From: Gnetum montanum
Taxonomy: Eukaryota > Streptophyta > Gnetopsida > Gnetales > Gnetaceae
Assembly (NCBI GenBank): GCA_015680685.1
Contig: MNCI01018059.1
Coordinates: forward strand, 744,368-808,367
Reading direction: 5' to 3'
DNA: 64,000 bases
The notes beneath the pieces are model-generated. The model worked only from the letters and a program-made list of their open reading frames with translations, was not told the origin of the DNA and searched no databases. The position numbers and the translations under genes were made by a program. Each line of letters opens with the position of its first letter. The first letter of the stretch is position 1. Of the stretch, positions 36,861 to 48,224 are shown piece by piece.

Positions 36861-37290
36861 ATCTTGGGAGTCCCCTAATATAACTACTGGGAATGAGCCG
36901 TGCAAAGGTCTTTTGGATTCAAGTTCCAGTGTCAACCTAATATCCCAAGAAATGTATAAGGCCTGGAACCTACCTTCATTAAAAAAGAGCAATGTCTGTT
37001 TAGAGTTGACTGACTATTCCATCACTGTTCCCTTGGGATTAGTGGAGGACATTGTTACCACTATTTGTGGATGGTCATATCTAGCTGACTTCCTAGTGAT
37101 CCAAGTGAATAATAGTAAGGGGGACTTCCCAGTCATAATGGGAAGGGCATGGCTAAGAACTCTTGATGTGTGCCTAGGTATCTGCAATCTTTCCTTAGAA
37201 ATACCTAAGGAAAATACTTTTGGAAAGATCGAGAAGAAGAAGGTTCCATGCATTGCATATAGTGACACAGGGTGCAACTGCGTGTAGAGA
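36861..37290 (+). pseudogene. E3 protease
   Basis: Aspartic protease of the retropepsin family. Active-site segment GLLDSSSSVNLIS (36906-36944), then ICGWSYLADFLVIQV and FPVIMGRAWLRTLDVCLGIC, which matches the family's ILGRPFL region. The third residue of the catalytic triad is Ser rather than Gly. About 125 codons are open from 36913, ending in a stop at 37285-37287. The E2 equivalent is at 49112-49480 on the other strand. It would process Gag-Pol in the particle. Confidence 0.88.
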
Positions 37291-38620
37291 TCATGGGTTG
37301 TGCAAAGTTTAACATTGCTTACATGCAATTAGTGTGCACAAACGATCAACATAAAAAAGTGCTTGTATGCAGCAGCCACATGACAAGAAGACATCTAGTG
37401 GCTGATAACTAATCACGAAAGTAGCTAACTTATATGCATGGAACTAATTGAGGGTTTGACTTGCACTTATATAGATAGCATTGATGCATTAGAGCAAGTC
37501 CACCACCAACTTCCCAATCCTAACTTAGAAAACATAAACTAGGGGAAGTTGAAAATTCCTAAGAAATTTAAATAAGAGCCCCTAGAGCTAAAACAATTGC
37601 CCATAGGTATGGAATACACATTCCTTAAGAATGGTAAAATGGTAATCATCAACGTGAGACTTGCTCCGCAATAAAAAGAGAGTCTACTAAAGGTGATAAA
37701 TAAGTGGTCAAAAGCCTTCGCTTGGTCATATCTGGAATTAGCTAGAATACATTCTAGGATATGCTAGCATAGGATTTACAATAACTCCTCGATGAAGCCT
37801 CAAAAACAACCACAAAGGTGATTGAATCCAAAGTTGAAGCAAGTAGTAAAAGAAGAAATCGAACAACTTCTAAAGGCTGGGTTCATATACCCCATTGTTG
37901 ATAGAAAATGGGTTAGCCCCTTGGTAATCATGCCTTAAAAGGAAGGTAAATGGAGGGTGTGTATATATTTTAGGCTGCTAAACATGGAAACATTCAAGAA
38001 TCACTTTCCATTTCCATTCATTGACCAAGTATTAGACACAATCACAGGGCATCATATTATAGTTTTTTGGATGGCTATAGCAGATACAACCAAATATAAA
38101 TAGCCCTAGAAGACCAAGCCAAAACTACATTCACCAATCCTTGGGGAATGTTTGCATACAAGAAAATGACGTTTGGCTTGTGCAATGCCCCTACCATGTT
38201 TCAACGCTTAGTTCTAAGCAAATTCCAGTAGCAGATAGGAAATGGTGTGGAAGTCTTTATGGATGATCAAGCCTTGGACTAATTGGAGCAAGTGCTGAAA
38301 AGGTGTGTGGAAACTAATCTAAGGCTCAATTGGTGAAAAAGCCATTTGATGGTCCAAGAAGGCATAGTGCTTGGGCATAAAATTTCACATGCAGGGATAG
38401 AGGTAGACCTTAAAATCAAAGCCATCCAAGGAATCACCTACCAACCAGAAACTGTCAAAGACATTCGGTCATTCCTTGGACACATTGGCTACTATAGGAG
38501 ATTCATAGAGAACTTTTCAAAGATTTCCAAATCATTGGTAGAGCTAACAAAAAAGGACGTACCCTTCGAATGGACCATGGAATGCGAACTAGCTTTCCAA
38601 ACTCTGAAGTAGAAGCTAGT
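37291..38620 (+). pseudogene. E3 reverse transcriptase
   Basis: After a short noncoding-like linker, the RT lead region (about 37575-37740) reads ELKQLPIGMEYTFLKNGKMV and VINKWSKAFAWSY. RT proper has VVKEEIEQLLKAGFIYPIVD, FGLCNAPTMFQRL, and an active site VEVFMDDQAL near 38250 with both Asp kept. FMDD instead of YVDD is typical of Athila. VLGHKISHAGIEVDLKIKAI and RSFLGHIGYYRRFIENFSKI follow. Frames shift near 38060-38110 and several Gln or Trp positions are stops. Confidence 0.92.
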
Positions 38621-39060
38621 AGAAACACCCATTCTACAAGCTCCTGGCTAGTCCAGACCATTTCATGTCATGACTGATGCATCCAACTATGCCTTAGGAG
38701 CTGTACTTACATAGTTAGATGATCAAAAACATCCTTATTACATCCACTGTGCAAGTTGAAGTATAGCTGGTGCACAACTTAACTACACTACTACAGAAAA
38801 AGAATTAATGGTCATAGTGTTTGCACTAGAAAAATTTAGGCACTATGTATTGGGGTACAAAGTATTCATACACATAGATCATAGTGCAATATAGTTCCTC
38901 GTGAATAAGCCAATGGTAAGCCCCCATATTATATAATGGCCAGTAATCCTATAAGAGTTTGATCTAACAATGATCGATCGTAAAGGCACTGAGAACATAG
39001 TTGCTGATCATTTATCTCAATTGCATTGGGACAGCAAAGAGGATGAGTATCCCATCTTCG
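38621..39060 (+). pseudogene. E3 RNase H
   Basis: Retroviral-type RNase H directly after RT. Segments are PFHVMTDASNYALGAVLT (catalytic Asp in TDAS), NYTTTEKELMVIVFALEKFR (catalytic Glu in EKE), and IHIDHSAI, then FDLTMIDRKGTENIVADHLS. Unlike T, no second archaeal-type RNase H follows. Stops occur near 38645-38765 and 38890-38955. Confidence 0.9.
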
Positions 39061-40473
39061 ACCACTTCCTCGACAAGTTCCTCTTTAGCAGTGTAGTGAA
39101 CGACCAATCACCCACAGAGAAAAATTGGTACAGTAGCATTCTTACCTATCTCCTTACCAAACAAACACCACAAGAGCTAGACCTTAAGAAGAAACAATAG
39201 TTTCTTCATAGAGCCAAGTATTTTATGGAGATGAATGGAAAACTTTAGAAAGTATGTCCCGATGGCTTGGTTAAATGGTGTGTTCCTAATAAAAATCAAC
39301 TGAGAGTTTTCCAAGATGCTCATGAGGGCTGTTGTGGGGGTAATTATGTTGGGAGATGAATGTTCATCAAGATCCTACTTGCAGGGTATTATTGGCCTAC
39401 CTTGTTCTGGGACACCCATCAATTCATCCAATTTTGTGAGTGCTACCAACATGATGGGGGAATGACTGCTAGAATGGAGGGTCCACAACAATGGATTCAA
39501 CCACTAGAACCCTTTGACATTTGGGGAATCGATTTCATGGGGCCCATTACACCAATGTCCAATGGAAAGCTTACATTGTAGTTGTCGTAGACTACTTAAC
39601 AAAATGGGCTAAAGCAACTATTGTTAAAGACTACACCTCATCTACAGCTGCATGATTTGTCCAACAATAAGTCATCAACAAGTTCGGTGTGCCGCATGCA
39701 CTTATCTTAGATAATGGTACACACTTTACAGGTGCAACTTTTCGAAAGCTAATGCAACGCTTAGCGGTTGAGCACAAATTGACTACACCATACCACCCCC
39801 AAGCAAATGGTCAAGCTGAGGTCACTAATAGGGAGATTACTAAGATACTGACCAAAACCATTAGCAAGTATAGGCAAGACTGGAGCACTAAACTGAATGA
39901 TGCTCTCTGGGCATATCACTTCACATGGAAATTCCCTATAGGCTACTCTTCCTACGAGTTAGTGTATGAAAAACATCCAACGCTCCCTATCCAAAATGAG
40001 CTCCATACACTAGCCATAGCATGTGACCTCAACCTTGACCTTGATCTAACACAAAAAAAAAGGTTGATGACTCTTAACTTGCTAGACGAGAACCGATTAG
40101 CTACCCTATCTTCTAATGAGTTGCAAAAGGCATTTAATAAACAATGTCATGACCTAAAAATTAGAAAAGTTAAGTATCAACCAGGTGATAAGGTTCTCTA
40201 ATAGAACCCCACACATGTGTCACAATGTACCAAATTTTAAACACTGCAGGAAGGACATTACATTTTCTATGAAACTTTTCCTTCAGAGCCATGACCATAT
40301 ATAAACCTAAGAGCCCAGGTAAGAGATTGTCAGTCAATGTGCAACAAACAAAACCCTTCCATGAGTTTAAGACAACTAGAACATATGCTACCTCTGTAGG
40401 TAGGCAACCATGCTCAATGTTTCAGATCTCCTCCTTCCAATTCAGTCATGGGGGAGATGGCCACTCTTGCTAA
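39061..40473 (+). pseudogene. E3 integrase
   Basis: The N-terminal zinc-binding part has DAHEGCCGG and FCECYQHDG. The core shows WGIDFMGPITP (Asp), ALILDNGTHFTGATF (Asp) and ANGQAEVTNREITK (Glu), so the DDE triad is complete. The C-terminus has KVKYQPGDKVL and ends HGGDGHSC at about 40470. A 170-codon frame at 39689-40201 is open. The CATGGGGG at 40447-40454 encodes part of the C-terminal HGGD. Before the core, 39061-39190 is a linker between RH and INT. Confidence 0.93.
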
Positions 40474-42004
40474 TCATTGAAGGCCCTTAGTTCTTTCTAA
40501 GTTTTTTTTTTTACATATTTATGTTTTACACATTTTTGTTTTGCACATTTCTTTAATTTTTCTTGTTATTTTTATTTTTATTTTTACACCATCATTCATA
40601 TTTTTACCATTTCTTTGTGTGATTTCATTTTTTTTTGTTTTTCACCCAATAAGTGTTCATGATGGTGGTATGAATAATATTATATCGATTGCTAATGTTT
40701 GGATTTTACCTTTGAAGTATGATGTTGATATTAAGGTATGGTTCTTTTTTATTAATAGGCAATGAGTCCACATCATTCATACATCCATAAAATCCTATGG
40801 TCTTGCTTGGTTTAGAACTATACAATCCCTTTTCTCTAATAAAAATGTTAACAAAGTGGTGGCTAAGTATTTCTCAAACTAAGGAAGGACTCAAGGGCTG
40901 AAAAGGGTGTGACTTCAAGGGCATTTGATGCATTTGTACTGGCTATTCTCTTGAGTTCTTGGATGCTTTTTCTTTGGGTTTTTCACCATTCTAACCATTC
41001 ATCAAATCATCGGAAGCAGAGTTCATAAAAATAAGTCTCTACATGGTGTGGTTCTCATGCAAAAAACACAAAAAAAAACAATGAGAATTTAAAGCATACC
41101 CCTTAGACACAATAATGCAATTGGGCTACACACACTAGTTATGGCACTAGAAAGACATGTTACCCATGCCTGAAGGTTCCCTCTAACTAGGGCCCTTTCT
41201 CGCTTCCTGGTTCTCCATCTCGCTCTCCTCGGAATGGTGGTGAATTTTTGTAGAGGCATTCTTGTTACTTCAAAGGGATAGGCTGGTCAAATGTGTTGAT
41301 GCAAGGTCACTGAATGAGGATTCTTGACCCTGGATTCAGAATGAGTTCTATTTGGTCACATTAACCATGAAACATATAAGGGACTTTACACAACCTTGTT
41401 CTTTGGTTTCCATTCCATTCTCTCCTCTCCACCTTTCTTTTCCATTTCTCATCTCATTGTTGATTTTATCATTAGTCTATATCTTGGTTGATGCATTATT
41501 CTTCCTTGGTAATTTTTTATGGGTAAGTTTTTAACTCTTACTTCCAATTGACATTCCTAGAGCCTATGGACTCTTGGTTTGTGGGTCTGTCAGGGCACCA
41601 AAGGCATAAGCCTACTTTGGGGAGGATCCAATGGCATTCTTCTTTAGTGCATTTGTTAAGTTCTTTTCCTTAAACATTTTCTGCAATCAACAATTTTTGT
41701 TTCATCCCCATCCATGACATCCATTTTATTGGCATTGTTGTTGTTACTTTTTCTCCATCTTTCTTATTCCTCATTATTTTCCATCCTATCGCTACCGAAG
41801 GTTCGCTCTTCATCATGGGGGCCTCCGCACAATTTCTTCAATTTTTCCTAACCCCTACACCATGGGTAGTCACTAGTGTTAAAACTCTAGAATCAATATC
41901 TGCCATAACCACAACTCAGCCAATGCCCTTTACATCGAGACAAGGTATCAATTGCAATTTGATTTATCTACCCTCGCTCATTTGTAACTGTGTTGTGTGT
42001 GTAG
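40474..42004 (+). other. E3 noncoding region after integrase
   Basis: T-rich with no gene; the ORFs at 40541-40765 and 41352-41534 are low-complexity. It shares blocks with E1, E2 and E4: AATAGGCAATGAGTCCA near 40757 (acceptor-like AG before GCAATGAG), ACATGGTGTGGTTCTCAT near 41041, AAGACATGTTACCCATGCC near 41152, and CATAAGCCTACTTTGGGGAG near 41606. An internal CATGGGGG lies at 41814-41821. It ends at GTGTGTAG, an acceptor-like sequence right before the ORF3 ATG. Confidence 0.6.
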
Positions 42005-42382
42005 ATGGTAATCATGCAACAATGAACTGGGCCTAGAGGAAACACTTAGGATGGACTAGAACTAGAACGTTTACGAAAGGAGCAAGATTGGTGGCATGGC
42101 TATGGATAATAACAGAAGGTGCAATCATGGCATCGGCGACAACACGTATTCTTCTTTCTTTCTCTCCTTCTCTCCTAGCTACCAAACAATGCCAGATGTC
42201 ATTTATGTATAGTGTTCACTTTTGTGGTCATGAACACTAATGTTGTCATGTATTGTATTGTTGATCCATTCACCAGGCACGTTGTGTCTATCTCCCCGCT
42301 CCACTGTTAATGATCATTCAGTCAATAATCTCATACCTTTCCAATATTTTGTAAGGAACTCAAGGATGAGTTTTCATTTAAT
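42005..42382 (+). pseudogene. E3 ORF3 remnant
   Basis: The ATG at 42005 follows GTGTGTAG directly, as in the other elements. Only a short N-terminal piece is left before the 3' tail; the globular and coiled-coil parts have been deleted. Identification rests on position, the acceptor-ATG junction and the shared tail, not on clear protein similarity. Confidence 0.45.
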
Positions 42383-42392
42383 CATGGGGGTA
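42383..42392 (+). promoter_or_regulatory. E3 polypurine tract (CATGGGGGTA)
   Basis: Abuts the TGATGAAC start of the 3' LTR and is identical to the E1 tract at 23585-23594. It primes plus-strand synthesis. Two further CATGGGGG copies occur upstream in E3, at 40447 and 41814. Confidence 0.85.
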
Positions 42393-43191
42393 TGATGAAC
42401 CGTGATATCACGTACGCGATATCGTATCCATGATATTAGATCAACCATGCAATATCAGATACCCATCTCCTTGCCTATAAATAAGAGGCAGCACCTTTGT
42501 TTTCCATAATTAGAAGTTAGTCCCTTAGCCAAATTCTTGCCATTTTTCCTTCCAGAGTTAGAATTATTTCTGCGTGCCCACAGTAGGAGTCATAGAGTGA
42601 ACGGATCTTTATTTGAGCATTGTGTACCTGAGCACACTTTGTGTATGGCAATAAAGACAAACTTTATGATAAACCTTGCAGCATATAGAATAGATTAATT
42701 AGTGTTAATTATTATTTAATGATTTTCTAGTTAATTAATTATTTCTCTCACCTTACAACTCTCTTAGTTAAATACACTCAGTACGACTGCTTTGAGCATG
42801 CGTGTAGTGCTTGGTAACCTAGTAACAATTAGCGTTTGGTAATCCCAGTAGCATTGCACTAGTTCAAGATGTGTACGAGAAGTGGGAACGGATACTGGTG
42901 TTAGGTGTACTTAGAACTTAGTTAATGAATAGTTAAATTAGATTAGTTAGTTAGTTATTTCTCTTCCCCCTCGTTATTAGTGTAGGATATAAAACACATA
43001 AAAATCATATGCCTCAAGCTTACTTAACCATACAACTATGACATACAAGTAAGTTTGGCAAGATAATGATTAATCAACCTGTTATTATTCCATACAGGTG
43101 CACAGGCACTTAGTCCTTGGAATTCAACCGGATCGTGCATGAAATGCTTGTATTCATATGGTTGAGCATAGGGGTACCTCACTTCTCATCA
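42393..43191 (+). repeat. E3 3' LTR, 799 bp
   Basis: Partner of 33328-34135. GATATCACG and CGATATCG words fill U3 (42405-42465). TATA-like CCTATAAATAAGAGG lies near 42475 and AATAAAGACAAAC near 42650. It ends CTTCTCATCA, after which E2 sequence resumes. Confidence 0.95.
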
Positions 43192-43295
43192 TTGCATATA
43201 GGCATCTTTGCACACATATTTCTTCAACATATCTTTTGCATGTTTTACCATTATCTTATTTAACTATCCATATCTTCTACGCAAAATTACACCCA
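43192..43295 (-). pseudogene. 104-bp slice of E2 between the E3 and E4 insertions
   Basis: On the - strand TGGGTGTAATTTTGCGTAGA aligns with GGGTGCAACTGCGTGTAGA at 37268-37286 of E3, the end of PR. Its other end continues into 33327. It proves that E3 and E4 are independent insertions into the same part of E2. Confidence 0.75.
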
Positions 43296-44185
43296 TGATG
43301 AGTGGTGAGGTACCCCTACACTCAACCATACAAATACGAGCATTCATGCACAATCCAATTGAACTCCGTGGACAAGCTAGTTGTGGTATCTAGATAGTTA
43401 CACATTGATCACAGTTCGTTGTCTTTCCACCTGGACTAGTATTTTCTTTGTCACGTATGGTTTAGTCCAGAGTGAGGCATATGATGTGATCCTAAATTAG
43501 TGCTACTCCTAGAGAAAATGGAGAATAATCTTGATTAAACTAATGAGTAATAGGAAATGAGTCTAAGCTAGCCTAAGTGCGATGAGCATCCATTCATTAA
43601 TCATCCATACACATCTTGGACCCTATGCACGACTACTACTGGGATTACCAAGCGTAGATCCTAGGTACGCTACTGGGTTACCAAGTAGTCATACTTAAAT
43701 GCTCGTGATTAAGTCAAACTCATTCCACATTTAACAACAGGAATAGTAAATGATGATAAAGAAATATTAACTAAGAAATAATAAATAACAATAACAATTA
43801 ATAATAATAATTAAATAATTAAAACTAAGTGAATGCTACAATGATGAAATAATGTCGATCTTTATTTCCAGTCATGTGCACGTCCAAGTACGTCATACTC
43901 GAATAAAGGTGTCGCATAATTACAAGCATCACACTACGGGCATGCATTGGGAAAATAATCTAACTTCTATGGAAACAAAATGCAAGGGCTTTGCTACAAC
44001 TAACTACAAGGTTTTTAAAATGAGGTGGAAGGCCCTCTTATTTGTAGGACGAGATAGGCGGCTACGTAAACAGGGCCACATCGATGCAAGAAGGCTACGT
44101 CAATGGGCTAGCATTGATGTGGCCATGTATACGAGGCCCTATATACATGGCCTAGTTGACGCATCGACTATATAGCGCTTCATCA
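43296..44185 (-). repeat. E4 3' LTR (left copy), 890 bp
   Basis: On the + strand it starts TGATGAGTGG and ends GCGCTTCATCA. U3 is at the right end, with GGCC and TATATACATGG words (44105-44175). A TATA-like CCTACAAATAAGAGG, slightly decayed, is read on the - strand near 44040. Confidence 0.95.
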
Positions 44186-44359
44186 TACCCCAACGACTGA
44201 GTAAACACTCGTCCTCGAGTCAAAGAAAGCGAGGAACAAGCTTAATTGAATACATAGTGGATAGGTATGGGATTATTGACTGACTAGAAATTTATTCATG
44301 CCGTAGTGGAGAATTAAACAAAATTTGGACATAGACACAAAAGATAAAACTTGTGTAAC

Positions 44360-44797
44360 TCATGGGGTCCCTGGTAGTGGTGGCTCCTCCATGGGCGCCT
44401 TTCCTTTGTTCTATGTGCCAGGCTTTTGAGATTGATACCATTGAAGAAGTGCTTAACATTTCTTTTTCTTTCATCCATGGATTATGAGCCATTAATGCTG
44501 ATGTTCCAATGTTTGATGAGGTTGGTATTTTTCATGGGCACAGCAGCTGCGGGAACACTTGATTGGCCTTGACATGCATGCCATCGATAGCCATCGTTCC
44601 TCTTCATAGGCTCGGGCCCTAACCTCCCCTCCTTTTTCTTGGATAAATTATGTAGTAATAGAAGTTCCATGATGGATGCTGAATGATTGTGCCTTCTGCT
44701 CTGCATGTTTTGCATGACGTCCTTGGTCTCTGCCTCCCTCAGGTCATTCAGCTACACCTTGAGAATGTCCTCCTTGTTGTCTTCTTTTAGGGGCCAT
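44360..44797 (-). pseudogene. E4 ORF3, internally deleted
   Basis: The ATG at 44797 follows GATTATAG, acceptor-like. It starts MAPKRRQQGGHSQG and ends with KGKAPMEEPPLPGTP, matching the two ends of E2 ORF3. The whole globular domain and most of the coiled-coil are absent, leaving about 145 codons with three or four stops. The clean retention of both ends marks it as a deletion of an ORF3 like that of E2. Confidence 0.75.
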
Positions 44798-46087
44798 CTA
44801 TAATCACACAAGGATCAATTGTTAGTAAGGTTATCAAAAAAAGTTCAATGATTTCATACCTTACTCATTGCCTTTAATAAATTCTGAATTCTTTACTTAG
44901 TGTGATTTTAGAGTTAGAAATTTTTCAAGGAAGTTGTCCTAAAAGTTTAATGTCAGGCCTGGTTTTAAGGAATTTTTGATAAAATGATGACAAAGAAAAG
45001 AATAGATTTGGCAATGAAGTACTTGGAGGGTATAAGATGATGTGGTGGTATGCAACAAGTAGAAATTACAAAAGTCATGCAAGTGGGTCCTCCCCAAAGC
45101 AGGTTCCAACTTATATGCCCTTGCGTAACCACACATTAGAATTTCCGTAGGCACTAGAAGGGTTAAATGTAATCTATACCAGTGCAAAAAAACACACACA
45201 TGTTGATACCACCGTGATGAGATATGAATTCAATGCTATACAAGACACAATTCACAAACACATGAATAGCGAGATGGAATGAATAGGATAATGGAGTGCA
45301 GAGATTGGGACGTGTGGTAACTGACTCAAGGCACAATGAATCTTGAGTGTAGGGCATGATTAATGTGTCATTAGCTTGTCATTCCAAAATCAAGACCAAG
45401 TCCATTCCTCCAATTAGTGAAATCACATTCTTTCATCCAATGATGGACAACCATAAGAGCACCATGACAGCAAGGCATACGATCACTTGGCGTTTTGTGC
45501 AAGGGATAAGTAACTTGGAATTTCTTTGCAGCATACTTTTTGTTTGGCCGCTTTGGCACACTCTCCCTCTCTTCTCTCTCTCTCTCTTTTTTGTTTTTTT
45601 TTTCATTGGGTGCCTTTAATACTCTTACTTCCATTTTTTGTTAGATCTACAAGGATCTTAGTATAACCAAGCTGCATGATAGCACCTACAGATGTCACCA
45701 AAGAGAATCCACAAGTTTCCTTGATGTCATACCTTAGAAATTCCCTCTTAGTCCATCAATTTTCACTCTGGGCACAATGAACACAAAATTACTTTAAGTT
45801 TTAATGATGTTAATAATATCATCATATCCAGAGTAGAACCTCTTATTAATAGAATGGTTGGGTGGATGTGATGGGCTCATTGTTCAAATAATTAGTCACC
45901 TGAGACTTGATAGAATAGAACAACACCTCAACCAATGAGTCACATGAGTGTTTTATTTGTAGATGAGATTACTCATAAAAAAAATAAAAAGTCAAAAAGA
46001 TAAAAAAATAAATTAAAAGGTGAAAAACTGGAAAACAAAAAGTTGAAAAATTAAAGAAATGGAAAAACATTTATTAATTCTATGTTG
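44798..46087 (-). other. E4 noncoding region
   Basis: No gene seen. It carries the conserved GTGGGTCCTCCCCAAAGCAG block near 45083 and ACAATGAG...ACATCCACCC (on the -) near 45865-45885. A (CT)n run lies at about 45565-45590. The overlapping ORFs at 45356-45634 are shadows of this low-complexity sequence. Gag joins it directly near 46088, so pol was removed at this junction. Confidence 0.6.
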
Positions 46088-48086
46088 TTAGAATGGAGGA
46101 TATCCCCCATAGCAAAATGGTTGAGCATGGTTAGAATTAATAAATGGAAGGTGGGGATCCTTGCATGTTGTAAATATTGGGACCTGGTCATACTTACCCC
46201 ATTGGGGTTCACACACTTGATTAGAGTTGACATAGTGGGGCAAGTTATAAGATGTGGTTAATTTATAATGAGTTGACCCACTATGGTACTTGTGACCGTA
46301 AAATGGTATGCAAGGAGCAACATGTCTTCCCATGTGGCAGTATTCATTAGGCCCCATGGTTGTTGGAGTATTGAGTGGTGGCCTTGATGAGGTAACATGA
46401 GGTGTTGGGTTCGAAGAGGAAGATGCACCACAGTGTTGGATTTGTGTTGAGTTGGTGTATGTAGTGGTTTCTGAACTGTGGTGTCCCTTTCGACGATCAC
46501 GTCTAAAGAAGGGACATCTTCGATGTTGTGAAGGACCTCCACTGCTATTGATAGTAGCAGCACAAGTAACGTTTTTAGGTTGGTGTTCTGGTGCAAAATC
46601 TTCTAGAATAGCTGGTGTTGATGTAGAAGGGGGTGAAGTACGAGAATATTGAGTTTGAGGAGAAGTGTAAGGCACATGAGGTGGTGATCTTGTTGGAGAG
46701 GACATGGGTGGATAGTACTCGGGAGAATGATTACAATGAGGTGAGGTAGAGGATGTTGATCCCATTGGAGAAACAGGGTGTTGAACATAATAAGAATTTG
46801 GTGCTGCGACATATGAAGGGTATGGTCTAGTTGACAGTGGCCTCCCCCATGACTGAGGTTTTTGCCACTGTGGTTGGACACAGTATTTTTGTACGAACTT
46901 TGGATGTAACATTCCTCCCCAATGCTCATGTAAATGTGACAAGATTGGGCATTGACCTTTGGGGTGATCATACAAGTAGATATTACATTGATACGTATGA
47001 TTGGTAGTTGAGTTCTTATCCCTATTCTCTTTTACCCTTTGTTTCGATTGTCGCGTGGTGTCCTATCCTATTTCTCAATTTGGCATAGTTTTTCCTCTAA
47101 TAATGTTGGCATATTCTCCACATCTTTCATGTACCCAGTCTGTCATCTTATTAATCTTTGCCTCAATTTCATCTAGTGATTGTAGGATTGGCAAAGATGA
47201 TTCCACCTCCTTGAAGTGAGTTGATTTCTCCTCTTCATGATCATGGACCCTTGTTAGGTTAATATTTTGGTCCTGTTGAGAACTTTCAACATTCTCCCAT
47301 TTGGCTATTTCTCCTTATTCTTTTGCTATCCACTTGATAAGCTCTTGGAATTGATGGGTTCATAGCTCATATAGTTGACCTTGGGTGTACATCCCTAGGG
47401 TCTCCCTTGTTTCATTACGGAGCCCATCTATGATATGGTACATTAGCCTTTCCTCGGAGAACCCATGGCCTGTGCAGTTGTTTAATAGTGCATAATATAT
47501 TTCTAAGGCCATGTCTAAGGGTTCATGTTGTTCTTGTTTCCATTCTTGGATTTTTCTCCTCAAGGATGACACTCTCACATAGGTTTAATATCTTTCGTTG
47601 AAAAGTTCTACCATTGTTGGCCAACGTCGAATTAATTTTGGTTTTAACGACATATACCATACTTTTTCATGGCCAACAAGTGTTAGAGGAAAGAGCTTAA
47701 GTTTTTGCCATCCACTATCAATATTATTCCATGTACAGGCATCGTAGAAGGCTTGTAAATGTTGTTGCGGATCTGAATCATAGCCTCCTGAAAACTTGGG
47801 AAAGTTATTTAAATCAATCATATGTAGAAAAATTTCCTTACGATGCCTACAGGCTATTCAAATAGCCTCTTGTATTTTCGTTAAGCTTGTAGTGGCCAGC
47901 AGAGGTTCATCATCACTAGGTACGTTATGCTTTCATGCATTGGAACAATGTTTTCATTGTTTATGTTTATAAGAAACCCTGACCTCGGGTTGCATACTCC
48001 AATCTTCATTGTCATAATATTTGTTGGTTCTCTAATGAATTACCTCACTAGATGTGGCATTATTATAGTCTTGTAGGAGAGACATG
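46088..48086 (-). pseudogene. E4 gag
   Basis: Read from an ATG at 48086 (MSLLQDYNNATSSE). The capsid part (47821-47360) has NFPKFSGGYDSDPQQHLQAF, GHEKVWYMSLKPKLIRRW and RLMYHIIDGLRNETRETLGM. The knuckle-like CNIYLYDHPKGQC lies near 46990, again with Tyr for the second Cys. The C-terminal 295 codons (46975-46088) are fully open and rich in Pro, Ser, Tyr, His and Thr, ending CYGGYPPF. Stops are few compared with the other elements. Gag in a pol-less element could still form particles with helper enzymes. Confidence 0.85.
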
Positions 48087-48205
48087 GTTGTAAATTTGTG
48101 TGTGATTTAATTACAATTATTATTATTATTTTTCTGAAAGATATATCATCAAGGCTTTGCTACAACGATCATGTATGATGTAACTAATCTAAATAACTAG
48201 CACCA

Positions 48206-48223
48206 TCACCAGCAACAGTGCCA
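48206..48223 (-). promoter_or_regulatory. E4 primer-binding site
   Basis: On the - strand TGGCACTGTTGCTGGTGA starts one base after the 5' LTR end. It is a decayed form of the tRNA-Asp-type site. Confidence 0.8.
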
Positions 48224-48224
48224 A

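Larger units (their letters stand above)
33328..43191 (+). mobile_element. E3: complete Athila-like LTR retrotransposon, 9.9 kb
   Basis: Both LTRs (33328-34135 and 42393-43191), the PBS, gag, PR, RT, RH, INT and polypurine tract are present in order. It is smaller than its relatives because most of ORF3 is deleted. LTRs look 88-90% alike by eye. No convincing target duplication is seen: the flanks are CATCA on the left and TTGCA on the right. It lies inside E2 between PR and RT. Many stops can be explained by C-to-T or G-to-A changes, as expected for long methylated elements. Confidence 0.95.

Noticed and set aside
41815-42036. E3 ORF starting MGASAQF as a gene
   Set aside because: It begins in the internal CATGGGGG motif, lies in noncoding sequence of relatives, and is not conserved in E1, E2 or E4.
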